From contig CP129291.1 of the NCBI GenBank assembly GCA_030437565.1, forward strand, positions 2,728,001 to 2,792,000: DNA of 64,000 nt, written 5' to 3'. The number at the start of each line of letters is the position of its first letter. Position 1 is the stretch's first letter. A program made the translations under genes and the position numbers. The notes below the pieces were generated by a model, which saw nothing but the letters and a program-made list of their open reading frames with translations, did not search any database and was not told the origin of the DNA. Shown piece after piece: positions 31,224-41,871 of the stretch. The DNA is from Terrilactibacillus sp. S3-3. GTDB lineage: Bacteria > Bacillota > Bacilli > Bacillales > Sporolactobacillaceae.

Positions 31224-32115
31224 TCACACTTTCAAGAACTTTCTAATTGAACTGAGGCTTCCCCACACGCCGATGACGGCGCCGATCGAAAGAAGCAGCA
31301 GGCTCAAATAAAGCGTCATGGTAGAATACGGAATCAATTGAATAAAAAAGGTCGATAATTTCCCGCTGAATTTATCATAAACGAAATGGTAACCGATCGC
31401 CACTAAAGCAATGGGAATGATCGAACCGAGGACCCCGAGCATCAACCCTTCCATGAAATAGGGCCAGCGCACAAAAGCATTGGTTGCGCCTACAAGTTTC
31501 ATAATCTCGATTTCTTGCCTTCTGGCAACAATCGTCAGTTTAATCGTGTTGGCAATCAAAAAACAGATGTAAACAGTAAACCGATGATCAGCACAATCCC
31601 GATGTTTCTGGCGATATCAACAAATTTAAACAGCTTTTCAACTGTCCCTTTTCCAAGCGTACGGTCGACACATGCGGATAATTTTTGACTTCTTTTGCCA
31701 CTTGGAGCGTTTCTTTCGGCTGAGACGTTTTTAAGATGAAAACATTAGGCAGCGGATTCTCTTTTTTCAGATTATCAAAAGCGCTGCTGTCGTTGCCCAG
31801 GCTGTGCAGCAGATTGTTCAGGCCTTTTTCTTTTGATTGAAAAGTCACTGAGCGGACATTGTGGACCTTCTCAAGCTGGTTCTTCAATTGCTGCTGCTGC
31901 GCTTTATTGGCCGACTGATCGACATACACCCGCACCTCAACATTGTTTTCAATGTCCCCGGCAATTTTGTTCAGATTAAACATCACGGTGAGGAACAGGC
32001 CGACCAGGACCAGCGCAACGGTGACAGCGCTGATCGAAGCAAAGGTCATCCAGCCGTTTCTCCCTAGGTTCTTCACGCTTTCGCGGGCATGCCGAGCTAA
32101 GGTTCTAAGCTTCAT
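31224..32115 (-). CDS. ftsX: Cell-division ABC transporter permease FtsX, frame-disrupted
   Basis: Four-span membrane partner of FtsE. In bacilli FtsEX activates the cell-wall hydrolase CwlO. First span: NGWMTFASISAVTVALVLVG. The extracellular loop carries VEVRVYVDQSANKAQ. The C-terminal spans include MEGLMLGVLGSIIPIALVAI and LLLLSIGAVIGVWGSL. About 297 aa. Breaks fall near 31650 and 31565. Start at ATG 32115 (MKLRTLARHARES), which overlaps the end of ftsE by 11 nt. A longer upstream frame is not supported. Confidence 0.92.
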
Positions 32116-32805
32116 AGCCGTATTCCCCTCCCTGTTCGTCTCGGACAACCATGCCCGCCTTCAATGGCAATGACTCTTCGCTTCAGCTTGTTGACAATAT
32201 CTTTATTGTGAGTGGCCATGACAACCGTTGTTCCCCGTTTATTAATCCTTTCAAAAATATCCATCACTGTCCAGGCGGTTTCCGGGTCAAGGTTCCCGGT
32301 CGGCTCGTCGGCAATCACAACGGGCGGGCGGTTGCAAATCGATCGGGCAATAGACACGCGCTGTTGTTCGCCGCCGGATAATTCATCAGGAAGCGCACGT
32401 GCTTTATGTTTTAATTTTACGAGATCCAGCACTTCCATAACGCGCGGTTTAATATTTTTAGGATGTTCTTCTATTACTTCAAGAGCGAAAGCGACATTCT
32501 CATATACCGTTAATTTCGGCAAAAGTTTGAAATCCTGAAAGACAACGCCGATATTCCTTCTTAAAAACGGCACCTGCCTTTGTTTTAACTTCGCCACATC
32601 CTTGCCGTTTACTAGAATTTTTCCTCTCGACGGCTTTATTTCCCGATAGATTAATTTAATAAATAAAGGTAGATTTGCCAGCGCCGCTTGGTCCGACAAC
32701 ATAGACAAATTCGCCTCTTTCGATATTGACATTAAGACCGTTAATAGCCATAACCCCGTTTGGATAGGCTTTCCAAACTTCCTCCATGACGATCATGTCA
32801 TTCAT
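32105..32805 (-). CDS. ftsE: Cell-division ATP-binding protein FtsE, frame-disrupted
   Basis: ABC ATPase of the FtsEX complex. Corrected start is ATG 32805 (MNDMIVMEEVWKAYPNG), 4 nt beyond a GGAAG site. Walker A is VGPSGAGKSTFIKLIYREI, the Q-loop VFQDFKLLP, the signature LSGGEQQRV and Walker B VVIADEPTGNLDPETA. Breaks fall near 32660 (T-rich) and 32145. In the corrected frame it ends with TAG at 32105-32107. About 233 aa. The cytochrome gene cccB that precedes ftsE in B. subtilis is absent. Confidence 0.93.
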
Positions 32806-33310
32806 TTGACCACTTCCTTCGCTGTCCCTTTTAAAAGGAACGGACTGTTATTCATGAGCTGTCTGCTGTTTTTCAACCACGAGGAATGCCGCTTCAAGAC
32901 TTGGCACTAAAGCACGTTAGGACCATGTTTACGTGCTTTTAGCTTTGCGGAACAAAAAACATAAGCGCAAACTTTCGCCTATGTTTTTATCTGAGATGGT
33001 TTTTAATAATCGACGTTTCACTTTATTTAAACGGAGCACGTTCCGCTCCCTTTTTCTCCATGTTATCCTCTTACGAAAATTTGCTGCCGCTTGATCAAAC
33101 GAGTCAATTCAAGCGACAATAAAATGCAGAATGCGGCAAATTTCGACTAAACCTTTTATTATAACATCTAAGCCATCCAAATTAAGCTTAGAAATATTAC
33201 ATTTCGGTTTCATCGGCCAAAAAAATCCGTGCTGAAATCATTCCGCATAATAAGTGGGGGTAGAAACGGGTGATTTATCAAAAAAATCGGCATTCCGCCG
33301 CTCATGTCCG
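32806..33310. other. Intergenic upstream of ftsE with two hairpins
   Basis: About 500 bp without a gene. AAAGCACGT...ACGTGCTTT (32909-32939, 9-bp perfect stem) and ACATAAGCG...CGCCTATGT with flanking T/A tracts (32958-32988) could act as terminators in either direction, although no gene ends nearby. This may be the remains of a lost gene such as cccB. Confidence 0.5.
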
Positions 33311-33312
33311 CA

Positions 33313-33352
33313 AAAAATGAGCAGCCTTCAAAACACTGCTCATTTTTCATTT
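33313..33352. terminator. Bidirectional-looking terminator
   Basis: AAAAATGAGCAG-CCTTCAAAACA-CTGCTCATTTTT, a 12-bp perfect stem with A and T tracts on both sides. It isolates the ftsEX region from sspH. Confidence 0.7.
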
Positions 33353-33528
33353 TTATTTAGTAAAGCCTGTATATTTTTTTTCGCTGAATGTGCAAAATAA
33401 CCCTCGGGATAGTGATGGACGAATGTGCCTTAGGTTCATCCGTATCTTATGGTACCGATTGAAGGAGCAAAGAAGACTTTTTCGTCTTGCGTCCATCCCG
33501 TCAATTTCGTGCAGGAGGAGGAAAACTT

Positions 33529-33712
33529 ATGGACAAACAGCGTGCGCAGGAAATTGCCGCGTCACCGAAAATGGTCAACGTCACCTGTCAAGGTGAGCCG
33601 ATTTACATCCAGCATGTCAATGATGAGTCGGAGACCGCGCGTCTATCCGCTCGGCAGTCCCGAAAACGAAAAAGAAGTCGCCTTAAGCGACCTTAAAGAA
33701 GAACTCCATTGA
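33529..33712 (+). CDS. sspH: Small acid-soluble spore protein H, frame-disrupted
   Basis: H-type SASP: MDKQRAQEIAASPKMVNVTC, then GEPIYIQHVNDESETAR matches B. subtilis SspH residues about 1-38. After a 2-nt loss in a CGCGCG run near 33635 the other frame continues VYPLGSPENEKEVALSDLKE and ends EELH. About 61 aa. GGAGGAGG lies 7 nt before the ATG. Expected in the forespore and localised to spore DNA. It lies on the plus strand with a strong terminator behind it. Confidence 0.85.
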
Positions 33713-33714
33713 TT

Positions 33715-33764
33715 TTGAGCCTTGGTGATTCGGCGAATCCGCCCAAACACCAAGGCTCAACATT
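33715..33764 (+). terminator. Terminator of sspH
   Basis: TTGAGCCTTGGTG...CACCAAGGCTCAA, a 13-bp perfect stem, followed by CATTTT. Confidence 0.75.
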
Positions 33765-33786
33765 TTGCCGGTTCGGCCTTAAGCAG

Positions 33787-34683
33787 CTAGGAATGACTGC
33801 GAAAGCCCTGGCCGAAGACTTCCGTCGCGTTGGTCACAATAAAAAAAGCGCCGGGATCAATCGCTTTAACAAGCTGCTTTAAGCGGCTCAGCTCATTTTG
33901 CGAGACAATCACCATAAGCATCGGCCGCTCGTCGCCGGTATAACCGCCGCGGATATCAATCCGGGTGACACCGCGGTCCACTTCTTCAAGAATGCTTCGC
34001 CTCAGCTTTTCCTCTTCATTCGAAATAATCAGCGCCATCTTTGCATTACTGAAGCCAATCTGCACGAAATCGATCACTTTACCGGTCAAATACATGCTGA
34101 TCAAGGCATACAGGGCATGCTCCAGAGATAAGAAAAAGCGGAAGCGAGCACAATCATCCCGTCAATTGAAACCACGCAAAGGCCGAGCGAGATGCCGGTA
34201 AATTTGTGCACAATCTGGGCGGCCAAATCAGTGCCGCCGGTTGATGCTTTGCCGCGAAAAACGATGCCCAATCCGAGTCCGGCTCCAATCCCGCCGAAAA
34301 GAGCGCCTAAAAGTGGATTTGTCGTTGCCGGCGGCCAATCCGCCGTCAAGAAAACAACAAGCGGCAAAAAGGCTGTCCCGACGAATGTTTTCACAGCATA
34401 TTGCAAATAGCCGAAGCTGCTGCCGAGAATCGTTACTCCGGCGATAAAAAGCGGAATATTAAAGGCCCACTGTACATAGGACGGCGGAAAACCGAGCGTC
34501 CAGTGCAAAATCGTACTGATCCCGCTGACCCCGCCGGATGCGATTTTATTCGGCAGCAGAAAAACATTGAACGAAATGGCAAGGATCGCCGAGCCGAGAA
34601 GAACATAAAAATAATCCAGCCAAACTGCCGCCTTTTCCACTCGGCAATGCCGAATGTTTATTCTTTTTCAATATCCAGTCCAT
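33787..34683 (-). CDS. yvjA: YitT/DUF2179-family membrane protein (YvjA-like), frame-disrupted
   Basis: Five or six hydrophobic spans with LLPNKIASGGVSGISTILHW and GKASTGGTDLAAQIVHKFTG, both typical of the YitT family. A C-terminal cytoplasmic DUF2179 domain follows (RGVTRIDIRGGYTGDERPML and LKQLVKAIDPGAFFIVTNA). About 298 aa. ATG 34683 is chosen because AGGAG lies 5 nt upstream; the ORF-internal GTG at 34640 lacks one. Breaks fall near 34650 and 34115. Transport function unknown. Neighbour of prfB as in B. subtilis. Confidence 0.85.
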
Positions 34684-34799
34684 TCTTTCTCCTCACTTAT
34701 GTCCATCGCAATGATGCATAATATGCTTATGTCTGACAACCATCCAAAGCTGCGAAAACCGGTGCGTATCCAAATTGAAACGGGTTTTATTCCAAGTTG

Positions 34800-35160
34800 T
34801 GCAGACTTCTTCGAATGGAACGCTCTGCACAAAATGGTGCGTTCAGCCTCAAAAATGGCGAGTTAAACCAAAAAAAATGGTACGTTCAACATCCAAAAAT
34901 GGAGCGGTCTGCACCAAAATGGCACATTCACAACCCAAATGAAGCGTTCAACACTCAAAATGGCGCGTTCAGCTTTCAAAATGGGGCGTTCGGAACTCGA
35001 AATCGGGCACCAATCACCCAAAATTGGCGCCCCAAGCTCGAAATGGCGCGTTCAACCTCAAAATGGGGCGCTCAGCTTCCAAAGGGGCGTCTTCAGCTAA
35101 AGCGTTTATAACTCAAATGGGGCGACTCCAACCAAATAGCGCGCCCCAATCTCAAAATTA
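34800..35160 (+). repeat. Array 2: degenerate ~21-bp repeats, core AAATGGNGCGTTC
   Basis: About sixteen diverged units of 19-22 bp, for example AAAATGGTGCGTTCAGCCTCA (from 34831), AAAATGGCGCGTTCAGCTTTC (from 34957) and AAATGGCGCGTTCAACCTCA (from 35041). The left half of the unit (AAATGG-N-GCG-TTC) is kept and the right half (about 7 bp) varies. Unit length is not a fixed multiple of 3, so coding is not what preserves it. It fills the gap from the yvjA start to within 13 bp of the prfB stop. Confidence 0.85.
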
Positions 35161-35172
35161 AAGCATCTTTTT

Positions 35173-36280
<1,108 letters not shown>

Positions 36281-36288
36281 ATTGATGC

Positions 36289-38810
36289 CTACTTTCCATG
36301 ACAATTTTTATATTTTTTGCCGCTTCCACACGGGCATGGATCATTGCGGCCGATATGCGTTTTTTTGACATAAGGCTTTTTTTTTTTCGGCTCCTCGTCC
36401 GAAGTTTCGAAAGGAATAACCGCTTCGCCCTCGGCCACTTTCTGCCGTTCGATCGTTTCCGTTTCGATCTCGGCCTTCATCAGGAAGTTCACCACTTCCT
36501 CCTCGATCGACGCCACCATTTCCTCGAACATTTTAAATCCTTCCACTTGATATTCGCGGAACGGATCAACTTGCCCATAGGCGCGAAGATGGATGCCTTC
36601 GCGAAGCTGTTCCATCGCGTCAATGTGATCCATCCATTTGTATCGACAGATCGAAGCATAATCACCCGCTCGAATTCACGCATCCGTTCAGGCATGAAGC
36701 GCGCTTCTTTTTCATCATAACGTGCGATCGCTTTTTCATAAAGGTCATCGATCATTTCTTCAGGATCTTTCCCCTCCAGATCTTTTAGCGAAAGCGTTCC
36801 CTCATCAAAAACTGTGGCATTGAGATAATCGATGACGGCGGTGAGATCCCATTCTTCCGGTACTTCATTCTCCGGCGTATGGGCCTTTACGTGGTTTTCA
36901 ATCAGCGTTCGGATCATTGCCTCGATATCCGGACGCAGATTTTCGGAATCGAGGACTTCGAGCCGCTGTTTGTAAATAATTTCCCGTTGCTGCCTCATGA
37001 CATCATCAAATTGCAGCAATTGTTTCCGGGCATCGAAGTTATTGCCTTCCACCCGTTTTTGCGCCGATTCCACCGACTTGCTGACCATGCGGCTTTCAAT
37101 CGGCTGTTCGTCGTCCATGCCCAGCTTTTCCATCAAGCCGCCATCATCCGTTCCGAACCGAAGCGGCGCATCAGTTCATCTTCAAGCGACAGATAAAAGC
37201 GCGAGACACCGGGGTCCCCCTGACGACCTGAACGGCCTCTTAACTGGTTGTCAATCCGCCGCGATTCATGGCGCTCGGTACCGACAATATAAAGACCGCC
37301 GAGTTCCTTGACTCCTTCGCCAAGCTTGATGTCCGTCCCGCGCCCGGCCATGTTGGTCGCGATGGTTACGGCGCCGACTTGTCCGGCATTTTCAATGATT
37401 TCAGCTTCGCGTGCGTGATTTTTCGCATTTAAAACGTTATGAGGGATGCCGCGGCTCTTCAACATTTTCGAAATTAATTCCGATGTTTCAACCGCAACCG
37501 TGCCGACAAGTACCGGCTGACCGCGATGATAGGCCATCACGATTTCTTCAACAACGGCATGGAACTTGCCTTTCATGGATTTAAAAATCAGATCCGGCTT
37601 GTCGTCGCGAATGATCGGCTTGTTGGTCGGAATCACGATAACATCCATATTATATAAATGCTTTGAAATTCTTCTTCTTCCGTTTTCGCCGTACCTGTCA
37701 TCCCGGCGAGCTTATTATACATTCTGAAATAGTTTTGGAAAGTAATTGTCGCCAGCGTCTTGCTTTCGCTCTGTATCTGGAGGCCTTCCTTCGCTTCAAT
37801 CGCCTGGTGAAGCCCTTCGCTGTAGCGGCGGCCCTGCATGAGCCGGCCAGTGAACTGGTCAACGATAATAATTTCGCCGTCTTGGACGACATAATCGGTA
37901 TCCCGATGCATGATCGCGTGGGCTTTCAATGCCTGGTGAACATGGTGATTAATTAGCACGTTGGCGTAATCGTACAGATTGTCAATTTTGAAAAAGCTTT
38001 CGGCCTTCGTCATACCTTCTTCCGTCAGCTGAACGGATTTCGTTTTTAAGTCAATGGTATAATCCTGTTTTTCCTTTAAAAGCCTGGCAAACTGATTGGC
38101 GCGGACATAGAGATCCGTCGATTTTTCGGCATTGCCCCGAATGAATGAGCGCGTCCTCGCTTCATCAATCAAAATGGAGTCGACTTCATCGACGATCGCA
38201 AAATTGAGCGGGCGCTGCACCATTTCTTCTTTATAAATCACCATGTTGTCCCGCAAATAGTCAAACCCAAATTCATTGTTCGTCCCGTACGTAATATCCG
38301 CCGCGTATGCCTCTTGCTTCTCTTCCTGCGACATTCCGGGAATATTGAGGCCTACGGAAAGGCCCAAGAAGTTAAACAAAACGCCCATTTGCTCGGCATC
38401 GCGGGAAGCGAGATAATCATTGACCGTAACCAAGTGTACGCCTTTGCCCGACAGTGCGTTTAAGTACAGCGGCATCGTTGCCACGAGCGTTTTTTCCTTC
38501 ACCGGTTTTCATTTCTGAAATATTTCCTTGGTGAAGCGCAATGGCGCCGATAATTTGGACAAAATAAGGCGTCATGCCGAGCACCCTCGTTGATGCTTCA
38601 CGCACAACAGCAAATGCTTCCGGCAGCAGATCATCAAGTGTCGCCTTTTTCAATTCTGTCCCTGAACTCGTCCGTTTTTCCCTGCAGCTCTTCATCGCTG
38701 AGTGCTTTCATTTCATCCGCCAAGGAATCAACGGTGCGGGCGATTTTTTCTATCTTGCCAAGCTTTCTCACACTGGTATCGCCCAAAACCTTTTTAAGCA
38801 ATCCTATCAT
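36289..38810 (-). CDS. secA: Preprotein translocase ATPase SecA, frame-disrupted
   Basis: Motor of the general secretion pathway. Starts at ATG 38810 ([20 protein letters not shown]) after GAGGTG. The NBD1 P-loop is MKTGEGKT and the DEAD-like box is [17 protein letters not shown]2 has [15 protein letters not shown] and [12 protein letters not shown]. The C-terminal Zn-binding SecB/lipid linker is [15 protein letters not shown]. Corrected length about 840 aa. Breaks fall near 38650, 38490, 37660, 37140, 36640 and 36370. An essential gene with six breaks points to sequence error. Operon with prfB. Confidence 0.96.
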
Positions 38811-39300
38811 GCTTGCAACACCTCAATTTTAGGCAGGAAAAAAACATCTCAATGCTTTCCACCTGCCGTTGATTCTCATTTATCACCAGTCAATGCCGCA
38901 ACACTGATCTGTCTTTTCTCATCCAAAACCTGACAAAAACTTCGCATTCCGCTTAAACAAAATGAAACAGAACAGGTCATCACTTTATTGTAACAATTTT
39001 CATTAGACCTGACAATTCGCGCCATCGCCGGCAGCCGCCTAAGCCGGCCGGCAAATCACCGCCGCTGCAAAGCCGATGCCAAACGGAAAGCTTCCTGCTA
39101 ACCAAGACGGGCAAAACTATTCAAAATTTTTTCATCGCGATGCGCCCGCGCCGCAGCGCATCCGCCGGCGATGTCATTTACCCGGGCAAGCCCGTCTAAA
39201 ATGCGAACCGCCCGCCAACATGGCAGACGGTATATAGCCTATATTATACCTCACGTTTTCCGGAATGAAAAGGAGCAATACGTTAACATTTTTGTTACAC
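38811..39300. other. Intergenic between hpf and secA
   Basis: About 490 bp. It contains a GC-rich segment (39000-39170) with GCCGGC-type inverted repeats. No gene or clear promoter is recognised. Confidence 0.5.
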
Positions 39301-39306
39301 ACTAGT

Positions 39307-39332
39307 GAAAACGGAGAGATTCGATGTCGAAT
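39307..39332 (-). terminator. Possible terminator of hpf
   Basis: GGAGAGATTCGATGTCGAATCTCCCC, a strong stem with a short GTTTTC tail on the minus strand. Confidence 0.5.
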
Positions 39333-39408
39333 CTCCCCGTGTATCTCTCCATTATTTTCACTGCAAAGTGAGCAGCGCATCCGCCGAACTAAAAAGCAAA
39401 TGCCATTT

Positions 39409-39982
39409 TTATTCCGGTTCAATCAGTCCATAGCGCCCGTCTTTTCGCCGGTAAACCACGTTTGTTTCTCCATTTTCCGCATTGCTGAAAACAAAAAATG
39501 TGTGACCCAGCATCCCCATTTGCAGGATCGCCTCTTCCACATCCATCGGTTTCAAGAAGCTTTTTTTTTTCCTTACCAACTCAAACTCAGGTTCGTCATG
39601 TTCAACTTTCGTTTCATTCGCATTAATCACCGATGTCGCGGCGATGGAGCCAAGTCTTTCGCGTTGTGCATCGCGGATTTCTTTTCTATTTTTACGATTT
39701 ATTCTTGTTTTATATTTTTTGATTTGACGGTCCAATTTGGTGATTACCAAATCAATGGCCGCGTACATGTCATCATGCGCTTCTTCTGCCCGTAAGAGAA
39801 GACCCTGCATCGGAATCGTCACTTCGACGACCTGTTCGTTATTGTGGACACGCATGTTGACTCGAACTTCGGATAAAGCCGCTGGGTCGAAATATTTTTC
39901 CAACTTGTTGATCTTTTTTCTCCGTGTAATCCCTCAGAGAAGGTGTAATGTTAATATTTTCCCCACGAATATTTAAGTTCAT
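39409..39982 (-). CDS. hpf: Long ribosome hibernation promoting factor, frame-disrupted at start
   Basis: Binds 30S subunits and dimerises 70S into 100S ribosomes in stationary phase. ATG 39982 (MNLNIRGENINITPSLRDY) follows GGAGGAG. A break at the A-run near 39905 separates it from the main frame EKYFDPAALSEVRV. The N-terminal S30AE domain includes EEAHDDMYAAIDLVITKLDR. The C-terminal dimerisation domain includes KPMDVEEAILQMGMLGHTFF and NVVYRRKDGRYGLIEPE. About 191 aa, a long-form HPF. A sigma-H promoter precedes it. Confidence 0.95.
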
Positions 39983-40011
39983 ATAGAGCTCCTCCTTTCG
40001 ATATTATAAGT

Positions 40012-40038
40012 ATTCGCCAGCCCACGTCCATATCCTTC
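40012..40038 (-). promoter_or_regulatory. Sigma-H promoter of hpf
   Basis: Minus strand GAAGGATAT-N11-GGCGAAT fits the sigma-H consensus RNAGGAWWW-N11/12-RNNGAAT at every fixed position. B. subtilis yvyD is also sigma-H (and sigma-B) dependent. It lies about 30 bp before the hpf ATG. Confidence 0.75.
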
Positions 40039-40385
40039 CCAAACACCAGATTTTTTTCCAAAGTATTTCTTATTCGGACAAACTTTCGACACAATTCTGG
40101 CTATATTATCAAATGCAAAAAAGGCAGTAAAACCATGCAAAATGCAACAGAATAAGCTGTTCTTGTATACGTTTACATCATTGACAAGCTATTAAAGCAA
40201 AAATATAATATAACAGCACTCGATAAAAATATATTTAAATTATCCTATACGACAGCTCATTTATATGCAAAATTGGGTCACAGCTGCCGTTATCGTCCCG
40301 GCCTTTTCATTGAAATTGAATAACAAGTCCCTTGTTGTTCCGTTCCTTTCTATAATTGACATTACTTTTTAAGGAGGTTATTTTC
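40039..40385. other. Divergent intergenic region and conserved leader of small gene copy A
   Basis: From about 40144 (TGCAACAGAATAAGCTGTTC) to the ATG at 40386 the sequence has a diverged counterpart at 41158-41380 upstream of the second gene copy. The parts best kept are the first 30 bp and the last 85 bp before the start. It may hold promoter and regulatory elements shared by both copies. Confidence 0.6.
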
Positions 40386-40538
40386 ATGTCCGTTACAAAG
40401 GAAGACATTTTTAAATTATTTGACCAACTTACTGAGGATGAGAAAAAATCCACCTACAGTTATCTTCAATTTCTTTCCAGCCTAAATGTAAAATCCTCCA
40501 AGCACAATAAAGTCGGCAAAGCCGCGCTCGCTGACTGA
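40386..40538 (+). CDS. Duplicated small protein, copy A (50 aa)
   Basis: A 50-aa hydrophilic protein: MSVTKEDIFKLFDQLTEDEK, then KSTYSYLQFLSSLNVKSSKH and NKVGKAALAD. It looks like two amphipathic helices and a basic tail, with no signal peptide or membrane span. AAGGAGG lies 8 nt before the ATG. A second copy at 41381 is about 80% identical in protein, and both leader and terminator are duplicated too. I do not recognise a function; the first helices recall small antitoxin or DNA-associated proteins but that is weak. Confidence 0.75.
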   Translation: MSVTKEDIFKLFDQLTEDEKKSTYSYLQFLSSLNVKSSKHNKVGKAALAD

Positions 40539-40555
40539 TTTTTGTTCATTGATAA

Positions 40556-40594
40556 AGCCCAACCGGCCTTGATGGCCGGCTGGGCTGTTTGTTT
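40556..40594 (+). terminator. Terminator of copy A
   Basis: AGCCCAACCGGCC-TTGAT-GGCCGGCTGGGCT followed by GTTTGTTT. Confidence 0.85.
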
Positions 40595-40669
40595 AGTTCA
40601 ATTTGATTCCGGGCCGCTGCCGCAGGATCAGGGGCCGGACGTTAAAGCGAGTTCGCAATTGATGAATGA

Positions 40670-40798
40670 ATGGAGAGAATTTTAAATGATTTAAAGGACA
40701 TTAAGCTCTCTAAAGAAGAGATCAAGAGGTGGGATTCTCTTACCAAGATAGGTTGGCCATTTTTTGATCTTGAAAAGGTAATTTTAAATGATGGTTAG
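40670..40798 (+). CDS. Short ORF, possible gene remnant (42 aa)
   Basis: ATG at 40670 opens MERILNDLKDIKLSKEEIKR then WDSLTKIGWPFFDLEKVILN and stops after DG. The composition (helical charged segment, then WPFFDLEK) is protein-like, but there is no ribosome-binding site. It may be the C-terminal remnant of a longer gene lying between the two small-gene copies. Function unknown. Confidence 0.35.
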   Translation: MERILNDLKDIKLSKEEIKRWDSLTKIGWPFFDLEKVILNDG

Positions 40799-40855
40799 AG
40801 GGCTTTTTTTTTTTTGTGTTCTTTACAGCTTTAAAACAGCTGAAATTTTGTAAAA

Positions 40856-41123
40856 TTGACATTGGACGAAGTAAACGAAAGGAGAGAAAATTCGCCAATT
40901 GCCATGTCAATTGGCGATAAAAAAGAAAGCTACTCGTATATCGGTTCGGTTCATTTTACCGTCGATGATGTGCTGAGCCTTTCAAAGCGCCTGCTGTATA
41001 TGTCTGTGCAATGGCACTGCCATACTTCGCCATATTTGGCACCTCTATCAGGTCAGTGACGAAGAATTTGAACAGGCGCAAAAGATTACACAATACATTT
41101 TTCACCATTTCCGTCAATCATAA
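40856..41123 (+). pseudogene. Broken small ORF between the duplicated genes
   Basis: Reads TLDEVNERRENSPIAMSIGD, KKESYSYIGSVHFTVDDVLS and LSKRLLYMSVQ in one frame. After a shift near 41015 another frame gives IWHLYQVSDEEFEQAQKITQ and YIFHHFRQS. Joined, it is about 88 aa. A weak AAAGGAG lies inside the frame. I do not recognise it. It is either a small gene with one error or decayed accessory DNA. Confidence 0.35.
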
Positions 41124-41157
41124 TGAAAAAAAGCTGCAAATCCATCGTTCAAGAAAT

Positions 41158-41380
41158 TGCAACAGAATAAGCGGTACTTGTATGCGTTATGTCACTTACA
41201 CACTGCCGGCAGAAAAATATAATAAAACCGCAATTGATAATCACATCTTAATTTCTGCACAACAACTTGAACGCAGAATGAACACAGCATTTTCGTCCTT
41301 TTCATTGAAATTAAATAGCAAGTCTCTTGTCGATCCGTTCCTTTGTCCAATTGACATTATTTTTCAAGGAGGTTATTTTC
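41158..41380. repeat. Duplicated leader of small gene copy B
   Basis: Diverged counterpart of 40144-40385. TGCAACAGAATAAGCGGTAC at 41158 and the stretch from CCTTTTCATTGAAATTAAAT through AATTGACATTATTTTTCAAG to the ribosome-binding site are conserved between copies. Confidence 0.7.
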
Positions 41381-41533
41381 ATGTCCATTGCAAAAGAAGA
41401 CGTTTTTAAATTATTTGACAAACTCACTGAGGACGAGAAAAAATCTACCTATAACTATGTACAATTTCTTTCCAGCCTAAATGTAAAACCCTCCAAACAC
41501 AATAAAGTCGGAAAAGCGGTGCTTGTCGACTGA
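41381..41533 (+). CDS. Duplicated small protein, copy B (50 aa)
   Basis: A 50-aa paralogue of the protein at 40386: MSIAKEDVFKLFDKLTEDEK, KSTYNYVQFLSSLNVKPSKH, NKVGKAVLVD. Substitutions are mainly conservative (I/V, Q/K, A/V, S/N), as expected for a selected protein. Same AAGGAGG spacing and a homologous terminator. Starts 995 bp after copy A in the same orientation. Confidence 0.75.
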   Translation: MSIAKEDVFKLFDKLTEDEKKSTYNYVQFLSSLNVKPSKHNKVGKAVLVD

Positions 41534-41550
41534 TCTTTGCTCATTGATAA

Positions 41551-41590
41551 AGCCCAAGCGGCAATAGTTGCCGGTTGGGCTGTTTGTTTT
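41551..41590 (+). terminator. Terminator of copy B
   Basis: AGCCCAAGCGGCA-ATAG-TTGCCGGTTGGGCT followed by GTTTGTTTT. Paired positions differ from copy A while keeping the stem. Confidence 0.85.
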
Positions 41591-41871
41591 CGTTCAATTT
41601 GTTTCCTCGAAACTGTTTAATAAGGCAACAACTGTGCAACGTGGTCTTTGTAAGGTAAGCCTATCCACTATCGCAGCTGCCGGCTCAAAATCAATTACGG
41701 CCGGTTACGACTATATATAAGACAAATGTGGAAGGAAGCCCAAAATGTAGTACAAGGACTATGGATGTGCAGTGCTGTCGAACCTCGAGACTACCTTCCA
41801 CAGCCGCTCGCCAAATTTTCGAAAGGGCCAGAGCCACCGGACACTAGGGCTCCAAATTTCAGACATTCTTT
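41591..41871. other. Intergenic between copy B and repeat array 3
   Basis: About 280 bp without a recognisable gene or terminator; open frames lack ribosome-binding sites. Confidence 0.5.
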
